In this document: positions 12,542-21,526 of the stretch, piece by piece
Numbering within the stretch: the stretch's first letter is position 1
How the letters are laid out: the number at the start of each line of letters is the position of its first letter
Assembly: GCA_002382045.1 (NCBI GenBank)
Contig: DFZJ01000165.1
Location: 1 to 24,303 of the forward strand
DNA from: Syntrophaceae bacterium UBA4059
GTDB taxonomy: Bacteria; Desulfobacterota; Syntrophia; Syntrophales; Smithellaceae
Direction: 5' to 3'
DNA length: 24,303 bases
The notes under the pieces: generated by a model
Database searches by the model: none
The model's input: the letters and a program-made list of their open reading frames with translations, nothing else
What the model was told of the DNA's origin: nothing
Made by a program: the position numbers and the translations under genes

Positions 12542-15490
12542 ATGAATTTATTCAAAAAATTTCTTATCGTCCTGATCGCTTTGGTGGTTTTTATCGGTAT
12601 CGCCGGATTTTTTATTCTCCCCGCCGTTCTCCAACCGGTGCTGACCAAAAAAATTTCCGAAACTTTGCACCGGGAAACAACGGTCGAGCAGATGAAGATC
12701 AACCCTTTTGATCTTTCCGCAACGATCAGGGGCTTTAAAATGGCCGATCCCGGAGAGAAAACGCCGTTTGTCGCCTTTCATGAGCTGCACGTGAACGTTG
12801 ATGTCCTGACGTCGATCTTCAGACGGGCTTTAATTCTGGAGGAAATACGCCTTGATCAACCTTACATCGGCATCACACGAAAGACAGACGGGACCTATAA
12901 TTTTTCCGACCTGATTCCGAAGGAGGAAACCCAAAAAAAAGAGCCTGCCCAGCCTTTCCTTTTTTCAGTCAACAATATTCAGATCACCGGCGGAAACATT
13001 GATTTTCGCGACAGGCCCAACAAAACCGATCACACCATGCGGGAACTCAATATTTCGGTCCCTTTTGTTTCCAATATTGATTACTACATGAAAAATTTTG
13101 TTGAACCCAAATTTTCAGCCATCATCAATGGCCATGCCCTTGCCGTCGTCGGAAAAACCCAGCCCTTTCTAACGTCGCGGGAAAGCCTCATTGATATTGA
13201 CCTGAAGGATATTAGTGTTCCCTTTTATTTGCAATATGTGCCGATTAAGATGAATTTTAAACTCACCGGGACGCGTCTGGATACGAAGCTTCAACTGCAC
13301 TTCATCATGCATCAAGATAAATCGCCTGAATTGAAATTGACAGGCCAGGCCGCCTTAAAAAACGTGATTCTGGATGATTTACGGGGAAATAATATCCTGC
13401 GGCTTCCCGCTCTCAATGTGAACCTGGCCGACGTCGAGCCTCTTGTTCCTAAAGTTCATCTGGCGCAAATTGCGCTCGACACGCCTCAACTGGTCATCCG
13501 GAGGGATAAAGAGGGAAATATCAACCTGCTCAATCTGATCGGATCGAATAAAAAAGAAGCGCAAGCCCGACCAAAGGCCGCTCAGGTTAAACCCGATGAT
13601 CAAACCGGAAAGAAAAAGGAACTGAGCTTACTGGTCGACAATTTTCTGATTGACAAAGCCGACATCACTTTCATTGACGCAAAACCGGCAAAGCCTGTAA
13701 AAATTCAGATCAACCCCCTGCGCCTGAGCGTTTCCAAGTTCTCTCTGAAGAAGGGCAACATCGCCGATGTTGATCTGGCTCTGATGATTGATAAAAAGAG
13801 CGTCATCACCGCGGCAGGACCGGTCTGCATCGATCCGCTTTCCGCCCATCTGGCCCTGAAGGGAAAGCATCTGGACATCCGTCCGTTCCAGCCTTATTTT
13901 GCCGAGTCCGTTCAAATTGATGTCACGCGCGGTTCCATCTCCACAGCAGGAAAATTCTCTCTGACGACGGATGCAAAAAGCAAACCCAGCATCAAGTACC
14001 AGGGCAATCTTTCCGTGGACAACCTGTCAACCATCGACACGGTTCACGCGCATGATTTTCTGAAATGGAAGCAACTGAATTTCCAGTCGCTCGCGGCAGG
14101 CTACAATCCACTCTTTGTGAACATCAAAGAAATCTCGCTTAAAGACTTCTTCGCCAAAATCGTCATCAACCCGGGGGGGAGCACCAACATCCAGGATATC
14201 ACCGGGGCGCCGAAAGCAGAAGCAGGCAAGCCGAAGACCGATCCGGAAAAACCGTCTGCCCAGCCTCTCCAAAGAGCGAAAACGGAGGAGAAGCCGCCGG
14301 ATATTAAAATCGGTAAAATCAGTTTTCATGGCGGTACGGTTGATTTTGCCGACCGCAACATCAAACCGAACTATGCGGTGACCATGCTCAACCTCAAAGG
14401 CAGCGTCACGGGACTTTCCTCACAGGAAATCTCCCGCGCCAGGGTGGATTTAAAGGGAAACATCGGCTACGGCTCTCCCCTCGAAATTGCGGGCGCGGTT
14501 AACCCGCTGAAAAAAGACCTTTTTGCCGATATTAAAATCAGTTTTAAAGACCTTGAGATGAATCAGGTGACGCCTTATACCGTCAGGTATCTGGGCTATC
14601 CGATCACCAAAGGCAAACTCAACTTTGATGTGGCCTACCTGGTTGATAAAAGAAAATTGACCGCGACCAACAAAGTTTTCTTTGACCAGCTGACCTTCGG
14701 AGAGAAAGTAGAAAGTCCCGAAGCCATCAAAGCGCCGGTGACCCTGGCGGTCTCCCTGTTAACCGACCGCAAGGGGCAGATCAACCTGGACATTCCGCTC
14801 ACCGGAAGCCTCGACGATCCGGAATTTAAAATCTGGCCGATTGTCTGGAAGATTCTGGTGAACCTGATTACCAAGGCCGTCACGGCCCCCTTTTCGCTTT
14901 TGTCCTCTCTGATCGGAGGCGGCGAGGAAATGAGCTTTGTTGAATTTGAGTATGGCAGCGCGTTGCTCACGGAGGCCGGACTTAAGAAGATTGACGCCCT
15001 GACCAAAGCGCTCTATGACCGGCCCAACATAAAGCTGGAAATTGAAGCCTATGTTGATCCCGCGCAGGATAAAGAAGCTCTGAAAAAATCCGGGTTAAAC
15101 CGTCTGGTGAAAACGCAAAAGCTCAGGGAAATGATCAATCAGGGGCAGGCGCCGGCGCCGCTTACGGATATTTTGATTGCCGAAACCGAATATGCAAAAT
15201 ATCTCACCCTGGCCTATAAAGCGGCCGATCTCCCGAAACCGCGCACAGCGCTGGGCATCGCCAAAACCATCCCGCCGCCGGAAATGGAAAAGCTGATCCA
15301 TGACAACATTGTCATCACGGACGGTGATCTTTCGCAGCTGGCGAGCAGGCGCGCTCAATCCGTCCGCGAGCAGTTGCTGAAAACAGGCAAAGTCGAACCG
15401 GCGCGGATATTTTTGGTTAAAGCCCCGTCTCTTGCGCCGGAGAAAAAAGAAAAGGTGAAGGATAGCCGGGTCGGCTTCAAGTTGAAATGA
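12542..15490 (+). CDS. DUF748 / AsmA-like inner-membrane-anchored periplasmic protein
   Basis: 982 residues from the ATG at 12542 (AAAAAGGA upstream), chosen because MNLFKKFLIVLIALVVFIGI begins a single N-terminal membrane anchor (about 6-28); the 33 residues upstream in frame overlap the synthetase gene and lack a site. The long periplasmic region has three related blocks beginning near residues 137, 360 and 585, each of the form I-x-G-G/D-x-I-D-F-x-D (NIQITGGNIDFRDR, NFLIDKADITFIDA, KISFHGGTVDFADR). They are separated by two Lys/Pro/Ala-rich linkers (about 336-360 and 555-590). The C-terminus (about 796-870: FEYGSALLTEAGLKKIDAL) resembles the small OmpA-like tail of DUF748 proteins. AsmA/TamB-superfamily proteins bridge the envelope and carry phospholipids; a role in outer-membrane maintenance is inferred. 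Its stop overlaps the next start. Confidence 0.82.
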   Translation: MNLFKKFLIVLIALVVFIGIAGFFILPAVLQPVLTKKISETLHRETTVEQMKINPFDLSATIRGFKMADPGEKTPFVAFHELHVNVDVLTSIFRRALILEEIRLDQPYIGITRKTDGTYNFSDLIPKEETQKKEPAQPFLFSVNNIQITGGNIDFRDRPNKTDHTMRELNISVPFVSNIDYYMKNFVEPKFSAIINGHALAVVGKTQPFLTSRESLIDIDLKDISVPFYLQYVPIKMNFKLTGTRLDTKLQLHFIMHQDKSPELKLTGQAALKNVILDDLRGNNILRLPALNVNLADVEPLVPKVHLAQIALDTPQLVIRRDKEGNINLLNLIGSNKKEAQARPKAAQVKPDDQTGKKKELSLLVDNFLIDKADITFIDAKPAKPVKIQINPLRLSVSKFSLKKGNIADVDLALMIDKKSVITAAGPVCIDPLSAHLALKGKHLDIRPFQPYFAESVQIDVTRGSISTAGKFSLTTDAKSKPSIKYQGNLSVDNLSTIDTVHAHDFLKWKQLNFQSLAAGYNPLFVNIKEISLKDFFAKIVINPGGSTNIQDITGAPKAEAGKPKTDPEKPSAQPLQRAKTEEKPPDIKIGKISFHGGTVDFADRNIKPNYAVTMLNLKGSVTGLSSQEISRARVDLKGNIGYGSPLEIAGAVNPLKKDLFADIKISFKDLEMNQVTPYTVRYLGYPITKGKLNFDVAYLVDKRKLTATNKVFFDQLTFGEKVESPEAIKAPVTLAVSLLTDRKGQINLDIPLTGSLDDPEFKIWPIVWKILVNLITKAVTAPFSLLSSLIGGGEEMSFVEFEYGSALLTEAGLKKIDALTKALYDRPNIKLEIEAYVDPAQDKEALKKSGLNRLVKTQKLREMINQGQAPAPLTDILIAETEYAKYLTLAYKAADLPKPRTALGIAKTIPPPEMEKLIHDNIVITDGDLSQLASRRAQSVREQLLKTGKVEPARIFLVKAPSLAPEKKEKVKDSRVGFKLK

Positions 15491-15498
15491 GGAACAGG

Positions 15499-16656
15499 AT
15501 GATCATGAAAAAACATAGATCAACATTCATCCTGCTGTGCCTGAGCTTTGTTTTAGCCTCCTGTTCAGCACTCTGTACGACAAAATACTCCGTCCCGCCA
15601 AAACCAGCACAGTGTTTGCCCGATTTCCCCTATCAGGACGGCTGGTATGGGGCGGACGGCGCTTATTCCATCGCGCTGGATGAACGGCGCACCCTCTGGC
15701 TGTTCGGCGATACGTTTGTATCAGAAGACAAGGACCGGAAAGACCGTATCGGCATGGAGGTCCTTCTGGGAACAACGCTGGCTGTTTCCACTTGTTCCGA
15801 AAATGCCGCCTTTAAAATTCAGTACCACCTGAAAAAGAAAAACGGCAAATTCTTTTCATCCTTTGGCGAAAACGAATGGCTCTGGCCCCAGGACCCGTTT
15901 ATCGCGAATGGCGTCCTGTATATTCCCCTGCTTGTTATTCAAGTGCTGCCGGACGCTCAACCGCCCTTCAATTTCAAAGTCGCCGGGCACAAGATCGCGC
16001 GAATCAAAGATTTCCAGGCGGATAATCCCCATCTGTGGCCGGTGGACTATCTGGATTGGACTCACGCCATCGCCCCGGGCATTGAAGCGCTGGCAACCAC
16101 ATCCGTCCTGCATGAAAATTACATCTATTTCTATCCCCTCTACCGGCAGACAAAGGATTCCATCAACATCTCCGGCAACATTTTGGCGCGGATTGCCACC
16201 GATTATTTAGACAAGCCTGCAGACGGGCTGGAATACTGGACCGATCACGGATGGCAAAAGAAAGTGAAGCCGGGTGAGGCGAAAATTATTTTTCCGGTCG
16301 GCATTTCCGAAATGAGCATTCGCTATCATGCCTCGGACGAGCAATGGCTGGCCGTTTACCTGTCACCGGAAAACAGGGGGCATCAGCTTTTATATCAAAC
16401 CGCCCCAAGCCCTGAAGGCCCCTGGAGCAGCCCTGCGGCTCTGATCGAAGCCATCGCCGAAGTGAATCCCGCAAGCCCCCTTTACCATCCGCAGTCTTTT
16501 TGTTACGCCGGCAAGGAACATCGCCAGTTCACCAACAGCAGGAACCTTGTCGTTACCTATGTCTGCAATTCTTCCGAGGATATCGCCAGCCAGGAAAGCT
16601 TTCTGCGCAAGAATCTTTTCCTTTATCGGCCGCAGGTTTTGAACATTCGGCGCTGA
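15499..16656 (+). CDS. DUF4185-type beta-propeller lipoprotein
   Basis: About 385 residues. Three in-frame starts are possible: 15487 (ATGA overlap with the previous stop), 15499 (GAGGA 5 bases upstream) and 15505; 15499 is preferred, and all give the same mature protein. A lipoprotein signal FILLCLSFVLASC ends with Cys22 followed by Ser, suggesting an outer-membrane lipoprotein rather than an Asp-retained inner-membrane one. The mature part carries GWYGADGAYSIALDE and RTLWLFGDTFV (about 64-74), the hallmark of DUF4185 five-bladed-propeller proteins related to glycoside hydrolases. No substrate can be read. The tight coupling to the DUF748 gene suggests the two act together in the envelope. 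It converges with the hybrid kinase gene, leaving only 8 bases between stops. Confidence 0.8.
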   Translation: MIMKKHRSTFILLCLSFVLASCSALCTTKYSVPPKPAQCLPDFPYQDGWYGADGAYSIALDERRTLWLFGDTFVSEDKDRKDRIGMEVLLGTTLAVSTCSENAAFKIQYHLKKKNGKFFSSFGENEWLWPQDPFIANGVLYIPLLVIQVLPDAQPPFNFKVAGHKIARIKDFQADNPHLWPVDYLDWTHAIAPGIEALATTSVLHENYIYFYPLYRQTKDSINISGNILARIATDYLDKPADGLEYWTDHGWQKKVKPGEAKIIFPVGISEMSIRYHASDEQWLAVYLSPENRGHQLLYQTAPSPEGPWSSPAALIEAIAEVNPASPLYHPQSFCYAGKEHRQFTNSRNLVVTYVCNSSEDIASQESFLRKNLFLYRPQVLNIRR

Positions 16657-16664
16657 CGACCAAA

Positions 16665-18722
16665 TCACAATAACCCGTTCTCTTTTTGGTCCAGCACTTC
16701 ACGAACTTTTTTAAGAATGTCTGAAGGCAGAACAGGTTTTTGCAGAAAATGTACATCCTTAAATGTTGTTTCTTCAAGGTCGATCATATTTTCCGAATAT
16801 CCGCTCATGAAAATCACCTTTACCGCCGGATTGAGAGCCTTAATTTCAAGGCAGGCCTCTTTGCCGCTCTTTTTCGGCATGATGCCGTCCAGCATGACCA
16901 GCGCCACTTTTTCTTTGTTTTCACGGAAGCGTTGGATGGCCTCCTTGCCATCCTCGGCGCCAATAACCTCATAGCCATAGTCTGTTAGTATGGTGGTGAT
17001 CAGATCCCGAATGCCCGCTTCATCTTCAGCAATCAGAATGGTTTCCGTTCCTCTGGAAGCCGCCATTTTTTCGGTATTTTTCTTTTCACTCGATTCAACG
17101 GCGCGAACGATCGGCAAAAGAATTCTGTATGAGGCGCCCTTGCCCAACTCGCTGTCCACGGTAATAAAGCCGTTGTGTTTCTTGATAATGCCGTAAACAA
17201 TCGCCATCCCCAGACCGGTGCCCTTGCCCTGTTCTTTTGTTGTGAAAAAAGGATCAAATATCTTTTCCCGAGTTTCCTGATCCATCCCGATTCCCGTATC
17301 CGCCACCATCATTTCCGCATAGGAACCGGCTTTTCCGTAACCATGGGTTTTAATGAATTCGTCATTGAGTTCAAACAAATGGGTTGAAATAATGAAGCTG
17401 CCTCCCTGAGGCATGGCATCCCGCGCGTTGGTAGCCAGATTCATAATAACCTGTTCAATCTGCACCTGGTCAACCAAAACCGATAAATTCTTGTCTGTGC
17501 ACTTCGTCTGTATTTCAATATTTTCCCTCAATAAGTGCCTCAGTAATTTTTGAAAATTAGAGACCAGATCATTCAGATTGAAATGAGCCGGGTGCGTTGT
17601 CTGCTGCCGGCTGAATGCCAGCAGACTTTTGGTAATGGTTGCGGCTTTTTCGGAATAATCCAGAATATGCTTAAGGTGTTCTTTGAGTGGATCATCCTTC
17701 TGCATATTCAGATAAGCTAAATACGCGTAGCCGATAATAGCCGTCAGGATGTTATTAAAATCATGCGCCACACCTCCCGCCAGCTGGCCGATGCTTTCCA
17801 GCTTTTGAGATTGTCTTAACTGCGCTTCAAGTTGTCTCCGTTCTGTTGTATCCTCCATGATTGCCATAAACTTGGTCATAACGCCGGCGGCGTTTTTAAG
17901 CGGCGACATCGTCAGGTACACCCAGAACAATTTGCCGTCTTTTCTTCTGTTGCATATTTCACCCCGCCAGACATTGTCTGACTTGATGGTTTCCCACATC
18001 TCCTTATAAACATCAGCGTTGGTTTCCGGCGTCTTCAGGAAGCTCACATTTTCACCCATCATTTCCTGATTGGCGTATCCGCTGACCTGCAAAAACTTCG
18101 GGTTGACGTATTCGATGACCCCGTTGAGATCGGTTAAAATAATGGCCACTGGACTTTCTTCAACGGCCTGCGTGAGGCTGAGCAATTTCTCTTCAACGCG
18201 CTTGCGCTGATCGATTTCCTGATTTAAGCGCTGATTGACCTGTTCCAGTTCAACCACTTTTTTCTCCAGCTTATTAAAGAGAATTTCATTGTACTGTCTG
18301 AAATATTCCATCTCCGAACCTAAGGGCTGCTTTTTTTCAGATGGGTGAGTAAACTCTTCCGTGATAAATTCTTTCAGCAACTCAACAAAGACCTTTGGTT
18401 CCTGAGGTTTAATAATGAAGCGGTCCGCGCCGAGTTTTAACGCAAACGCTTCATCTTTGGGGCCTGTGTAAGTTGCCGTATAAAAGATAAAAGGAATATG
18501 CTTTAAACGCTCATCGGCTTTCCAGATATTGCATAATGCATATCCATCCATAACCGGCATGAGAATATCACTGATCACCAGATCCGGCGGATCAGCATAA
18601 GCCGCATCCAGTGCCGCCTTACCATTTTCCACGGATATGACATTCAGGTGATGCGCCTCCAGCATCTTTCCCAGAACATAACGATTTTCAGCAATATCAT
18701 CGACAACCAGTATTTTTTTCAT
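16665..18722 (-). CDS. Hybrid sensor histidine kinase (REC-PAS-HisKA-HATPase-REC)
   Basis: 685 residues, no signal peptide or TM segment, so cytoplasmic. Domains in order: receiver 1 (1-120, D8/D9, phospho-acceptor D52 in ISDILMPVMDGY, K105), coiled coil (about 145-180), PAS/PAC (about 183-297, ending EDTTERR), HisKA with H320 in GGVAHDFNNILTAIIGY, HATPase with N-box N428/N432, DTGIGM (475-480) and GTGLGM, and receiver 2 (561-680, D612 in VMLDGIMPKKSG, K662). The HDFNN H-box is the type found in NtrB-like or metabolic hybrid kinases. With a receiver at each end it can both take and give phosphate, so it suits a phosphorelay with the stand-alone receiver 16 bases upstream in the same operon. 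It is the last gene of the operon and overlaps no downstream gene. Confidence 0.93.
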   Translation of the reverse strand: MKKILVVDDIAENRYVLGKMLEAHHLNVISVENGKAALDAAYADPPDLVISDILMPVMDGYALCNIWKADERLKHIPFIFYTATYTGPKDEAFALKLGADRFIIKPQEPKVFVELLKEFITEEFTHPSEKKQPLGSEMEYFRQYNEILFNKLEKKVVELEQVNQRLNQEIDQRKRVEEKLLSLTQAVEESPVAIILTDLNGVIEYVNPKFLQVSGYANQEMMGENVSFLKTPETNADVYKEMWETIKSDNVWRGEICNRRKDGKLFWVYLTMSPLKNAAGVMTKFMAIMEDTTERRQLEAQLRQSQKLESIGQLAGGVAHDFNNILTAIIGYAYLAYLNMQKDDPLKEHLKHILDYSEKAATITKSLLAFSRQQTTHPAHFNLNDLVSNFQKLLRHLLRENIEIQTKCTDKNLSVLVDQVQIEQVIMNLATNARDAMPQGGSFIISTHLFELNDEFIKTHGYGKAGSYAEMMVADTGIGMDQETREKIFDPFFTTKEQGKGTGLGMAIVYGIIKKHNGFITVDSELGKGASYRILLPIVRAVESSEKKNTEKMAASRGTETILIAEDEAGIRDLITTILTDYGYEVIGAEDGKEAIQRFRENKEKVALVMLDGIMPKKSGKEACLEIKALNPAVKVIFMSGYSENMIDLEETTFKDVHFLQKPVLPSDILKKVREVLDQKENGLL

Positions 18723-18738
18723 ATTTTAACGCCCTGCC

Positions 18739-19113
18739 TTATGACTGTTTTATCAGATGAAGCTCAACTTCCGCCATAAAAGTGTCGGGATTAATCGGTT
18801 TCTCAATATAACCATTACACCCTACCTGCATGGCTTTATCGCGGTCGCCCACCATGGCATGGGACGTTACGGCAACAATGGGCGTACTCGAAAGTTGCGG
18901 ATTGGCGCGCAGATTTTGGGCAACGGCGTAACCATCCATCACCGGAAGCTGAATATCCAACAGGATCAAATCCGGCTTTAATTCATTGGCCATATCAATC
19001 CCTGCCTGACCGTCCATGGCGGCATGAACCTGATAGCCGCTCTTTTCCAGAATGAACCTGACCAGGTAAAGGTTTTGTTCATTATCTTCAATAACAAGAA
19101 TATTCCCCTTCAT
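18739..19113 (-). CDS. Stand-alone receiver protein (DivK/CheY-like)
   Basis: 124 residues forming one complete receiver domain: acidic pocket E9/D10, phospho-acceptor D53 in LILLDIQLPVMDGY, T83 in VAVTSHAM, and K105 in GYIEKPINPDTF. There is no output domain. The start ATG overlaps the stop of the upstream kinase gene as ATGA (19110-19113), and GAAGGAG lies just upstream, so the two are translationally coupled. The sequence resembles DivK-type shuttle receivers that pass phosphate between kinases. It would act between the membrane kinase (19110-20813) and the hybrid kinase (16665-18722). Confidence 0.93.
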   Translation of the reverse strand: MKGNILVIEDNEQNLYLVRFILEKSGYQVHAAMDGQAGIDMANELKPDLILLDIQLPVMDGYAVAQNLRANPQLSSTPIVAVTSHAMVGDRDKAMQVGCNGYIEKPINPDTFMAEVELHLIKQS

Positions 19114-20813
19114 ACCTTTTCTCCTTCGTTAGGTAATATCAGACTAAAGGTGCTGCCCTGGCCCCAAACGCTTTCCACCGTGATTTCACCGCCCAGCAAA
19201 TTCGCCAGTTTCCTGCTGATGGCCAGGCCCAATCCCGTGCCGTCATATTTCCGGGTAATGCCGGATTCGATCTGCCGAAAGGCGTTGAAAAGAATGTCCA
19301 TATCTTCCGCCTTGATGCCAATCCCCGAATCCTGAACAGCGATGATGATTTTATTTTCATGGCCAACGCAATTTAACCGGACAAAACCCTGCTCGGTAAA
19401 CTTGACGGCGTTGCTGATTAAGTTCAACAGAATCTGCTCCACCCGGCGCCGGTCGCTCTTGATCAAGCGAATCTCGGGCGCCATGGCCGCGGAAAGCTCA
19501 ATCCCTTTCTTGTCGGCCAGGGGTTGTGAACTTTTTACAACTTTTTCCACACAATCGCGCAGATTGAACGTTTCATGGACCACGTTGAGTTGCTGGGCTT
19601 CAATTTTGGAAATGTCCAGAACATCATTGATGAGATCCAGCAGATGTTTGGCGCTGTTATAAACCATATGAAGCTGTTTATCCTGCTCCGCATTTAAAGG
19701 CCCGGCCAAGTGCTGAAGCAGAATGCCTGTAAAACCAATGATGGAATTGAGCGGCGTGCGCAGCTCGTGCGACATCGTCGCCAGAAATGCGGACTTGATT
19801 TGATCGGCGGCCTGCGCTTTCTCCACCGCGGCGGCCAGCTGGGCCGTTCGCTCGATAATGCGTTGTTCCATTTCCTGATTGATTTTTTTCAGTTCCAGGG
19901 TGCGCACATTGACTTGCTGCTTCAAAACAAAGCTTCCCGCCAGACTCATGAGCAGGACAACACCGGCAATGAGGGCCAGGATTTGCAGCCATGCCGGAAT
20001 TTTGAAACGGACTTCTTCAGATGTCCATCGCTTCAGAGACGCATAATACGCCGACCGGGTGTCTTTCTTCAAACCTGAAAGATGCCTGTCAATAGCAGCC
20101 AGCAACTGGCGCGAATCGTTTTTGGGCGCCGCGAAAAAGAGGTCGGAAGGTTCAAAAACGACCGCCGTATCCTCCAGTCCGAATTGCTTTGCATGCCTCA
20201 TCCCGTAAAAACGGTTGGTGATGGCCGCATGGGCGTCACCGCGGGCCACCGTCTCAAACATGGTTTTGTAATCCGGCACTGCAACGAGGGTGACATTCAA
20301 GCCAAAGCCTTTGCTGAGCCTGGCAAAGGCCTGCTGCTGAACCGAACGCTCAAGGACAAGAATTCGCTTTTCGTTCAGATCCAATATAGAATGAATGTTG
20401 CTGCCCTTCGGCGCATAGACCAGATACCAGGAGGAAAGAATCGGCACTTTATGAAAGGAGTATATCTCCGCCCGCTCTGCCGTATAGGCCACATCCGGCA
20501 TCAAGTCTATCTCGCCTGACGCCAAGCGATCCAATCCCTCAACCCATGTGCCGGCTACGTATTCCAATTGCCAGCCTTCGCTTTTGGCAATATATTCGAT
20601 AACATCAACAAAGATGCCGGCCGGCTTGCCGGACTCGTCCGTGAAAACCTTTGGCGCATTCTCATAAACACCAACCCTCACAACACGTTTTTCGGCCTGG
20701 GCCAACGAAACGCCAAAAAATAAAACAAGCAACAGGATGAAAAAACGCCGCAACCATTGTCCAGAACGCACAGCGCTGTTTTGTCTGTCAATATTTTTTT
20801 GATCTACCGGCAT
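19110..20813 (-). CDS. Membrane sensor histidine kinase with periplasmic substrate-binding (SBP_bac_3) domain
   Basis: 567 residues; GGAG lies 6 bases before the ATG. A signal peptide or first TM (about 20-38, ending LAQA) leads to a periplasmic solute-binding domain of the amino-acid-binding type (about 43-268: VVRVGVYENAPKVF; GIFVDVIEYIA; EIDLMPDVAYTAERA). A TM follows (about 273-296), then a coiled coil, HisKA with H349 in ATMSHELRTPLNSIIGF, and HATPase with N468, DSGIGI (495-500) and GTGLGL (525-530). All catalytic elements are intact. Unlike BvgS/EvgS relatives it has only one binding domain and no PAS, REC or HPt. It would bind a small solute directly in the periplasm and phosphorylate the adjacent receiver. 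It lies 13 bases downstream of the DUF2490 barrel gene. Confidence 0.93.
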   Translation of the reverse strand: MPVDQKNIDRQNSAVRSGQWLRRFFILLLVLFFGVSLAQAEKRVVRVGVYENAPKVFTDESGKPAGIFVDVIEYIAKSEGWQLEYVAGTWVEGLDRLASGEIDLMPDVAYTAERAEIYSFHKVPILSSWYLVYAPKGSNIHSILDLNEKRILVLERSVQQQAFARLSKGFGLNVTLVAVPDYKTMFETVARGDAHAAITNRFYGMRHAKQFGLEDTAVVFEPSDLFFAAPKNDSRQLLAAIDRHLSGLKKDTRSAYYASLKRWTSEEVRFKIPAWLQILALIAGVVLLMSLAGSFVLKQQVNVRTLELKKINQEMEQRIIERTAQLAAAVEKAQAADQIKSAFLATMSHELRTPLNSIIGFTGILLQHLAGPLNAEQDKQLHMVYNSAKHLLDLINDVLDISKIEAQQLNVVHETFNLRDCVEKVVKSSQPLADKKGIELSAAMAPEIRLIKSDRRRVEQILLNLISNAVKFTEQGFVRLNCVGHENKIIIAVQDSGIGIKAEDMDILFNAFRQIESGITRKYDGTGLGLAISRKLANLLGGEITVESVWGQGSTFSLILPNEGEKV

Positions 20814-20826
20814 AGGGTCTCCATTC

Positions 20827-21495
20827 TTAATAGTTCAGGTTAAGCTGAAATCCGATGAGCTGCCTGGTCCATTCCCATTGGTGGTTGATGTTGGAGAAAT
20901 CGACCCGAAAATAAGGGCCAATGGAAATATTGTTGTCGATATTCTTGACAATCCCCAATTTTATTCTGTTGAGCATAAACGCCTTATCACTGTTTTCGTA
21001 GTAAAGCTCCCATCCGATATAGGGTTGAAGAAAAATATCGGGGCGCGAAATTCCCACCGTATTTTTTATCCGGTAATCATTCCAACCGGGTGAAAATCTG
21101 TGCTCATAGCGGATCTGATTGGATACTTTGAAATGGTAAAAGGTAGCCGATGTGTTCATGCTGATGCTGGGTCTCTGCTCCAGCGACCAGTTGTCGGGAT
21201 TTAGCTTTGAATACCCCTGCTGATAGGAAAGAAGAAACGAGAGCCAGGCAAGAGGCGTCTGATAAAGCAGACCGGTCGCCCATTCAAAATAGTCATAATT
21301 AGAAATATCTTGATTGGCCTGGAAAAAGACATAGGATACGGATCGCCATTGATCGTTAATCTTGTAGTTAAAATTAATATCCGTGCGCAGTGATGTGTCA
21401 TGTTCCGCATAAACGCACGGGACATGAAAACAGATCAGCAGCAATCCTGAAATCGCTGTCAAACTAAAATATAAAGGGTTCCTTTCTTGCTTCAT
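20827..21495 (-). CDS. DUF2490-type outer-membrane beta-barrel protein
   Basis: 222 residues from the ATG at 21493-21495, with GAGGGGGG just upstream. A signal peptide (about 1-30, hydrophobic core LYFSLTAISGLLLICF, cleavage after VYA) precedes alternating hydrophobic/polar strands rich in Tyr, Trp and Asn. These have barrel turns and a C-terminal strand ending in an aromatic (GFQLNLNY), as outer-membrane barrels require. The order of strands (SLRTDINFNYKINDQWR, EHRFSPGWNDYRIKNTVG, PYIGWELYYENSD) fits the DUF2490 family. The in-frame sequence upstream, to a TTG at 21717, belongs to a different, broken gene and should not be included. It is the first gene of the signalling operon. It may admit the ligand that the periplasmic sensor domain detects, but this is inference. 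Confidence 0.82.
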   Translation of the reverse strand: MKQERNPLYFSLTAISGLLLICFHVPCVYAEHDTSLRTDINFNYKINDQWRSVSYVFFQANQDISNYDYFEWATGLLYQTPLAWLSFLLSYQQGYSKLNPDNWSLEQRPSISMNTSATFYHFKVSNQIRYEHRFSPGWNDYRIKNTVGISRPDIFLQPYIGWELYYENSDKAFMLNRIKLGIVKNIDNNISIGPYFRVDFSNINHQWEWTRQLIGFQLNLNY

Positions 21496-21526
21496 AGACC
21501 CCCCTCTTACATCACTGTTACGGATA

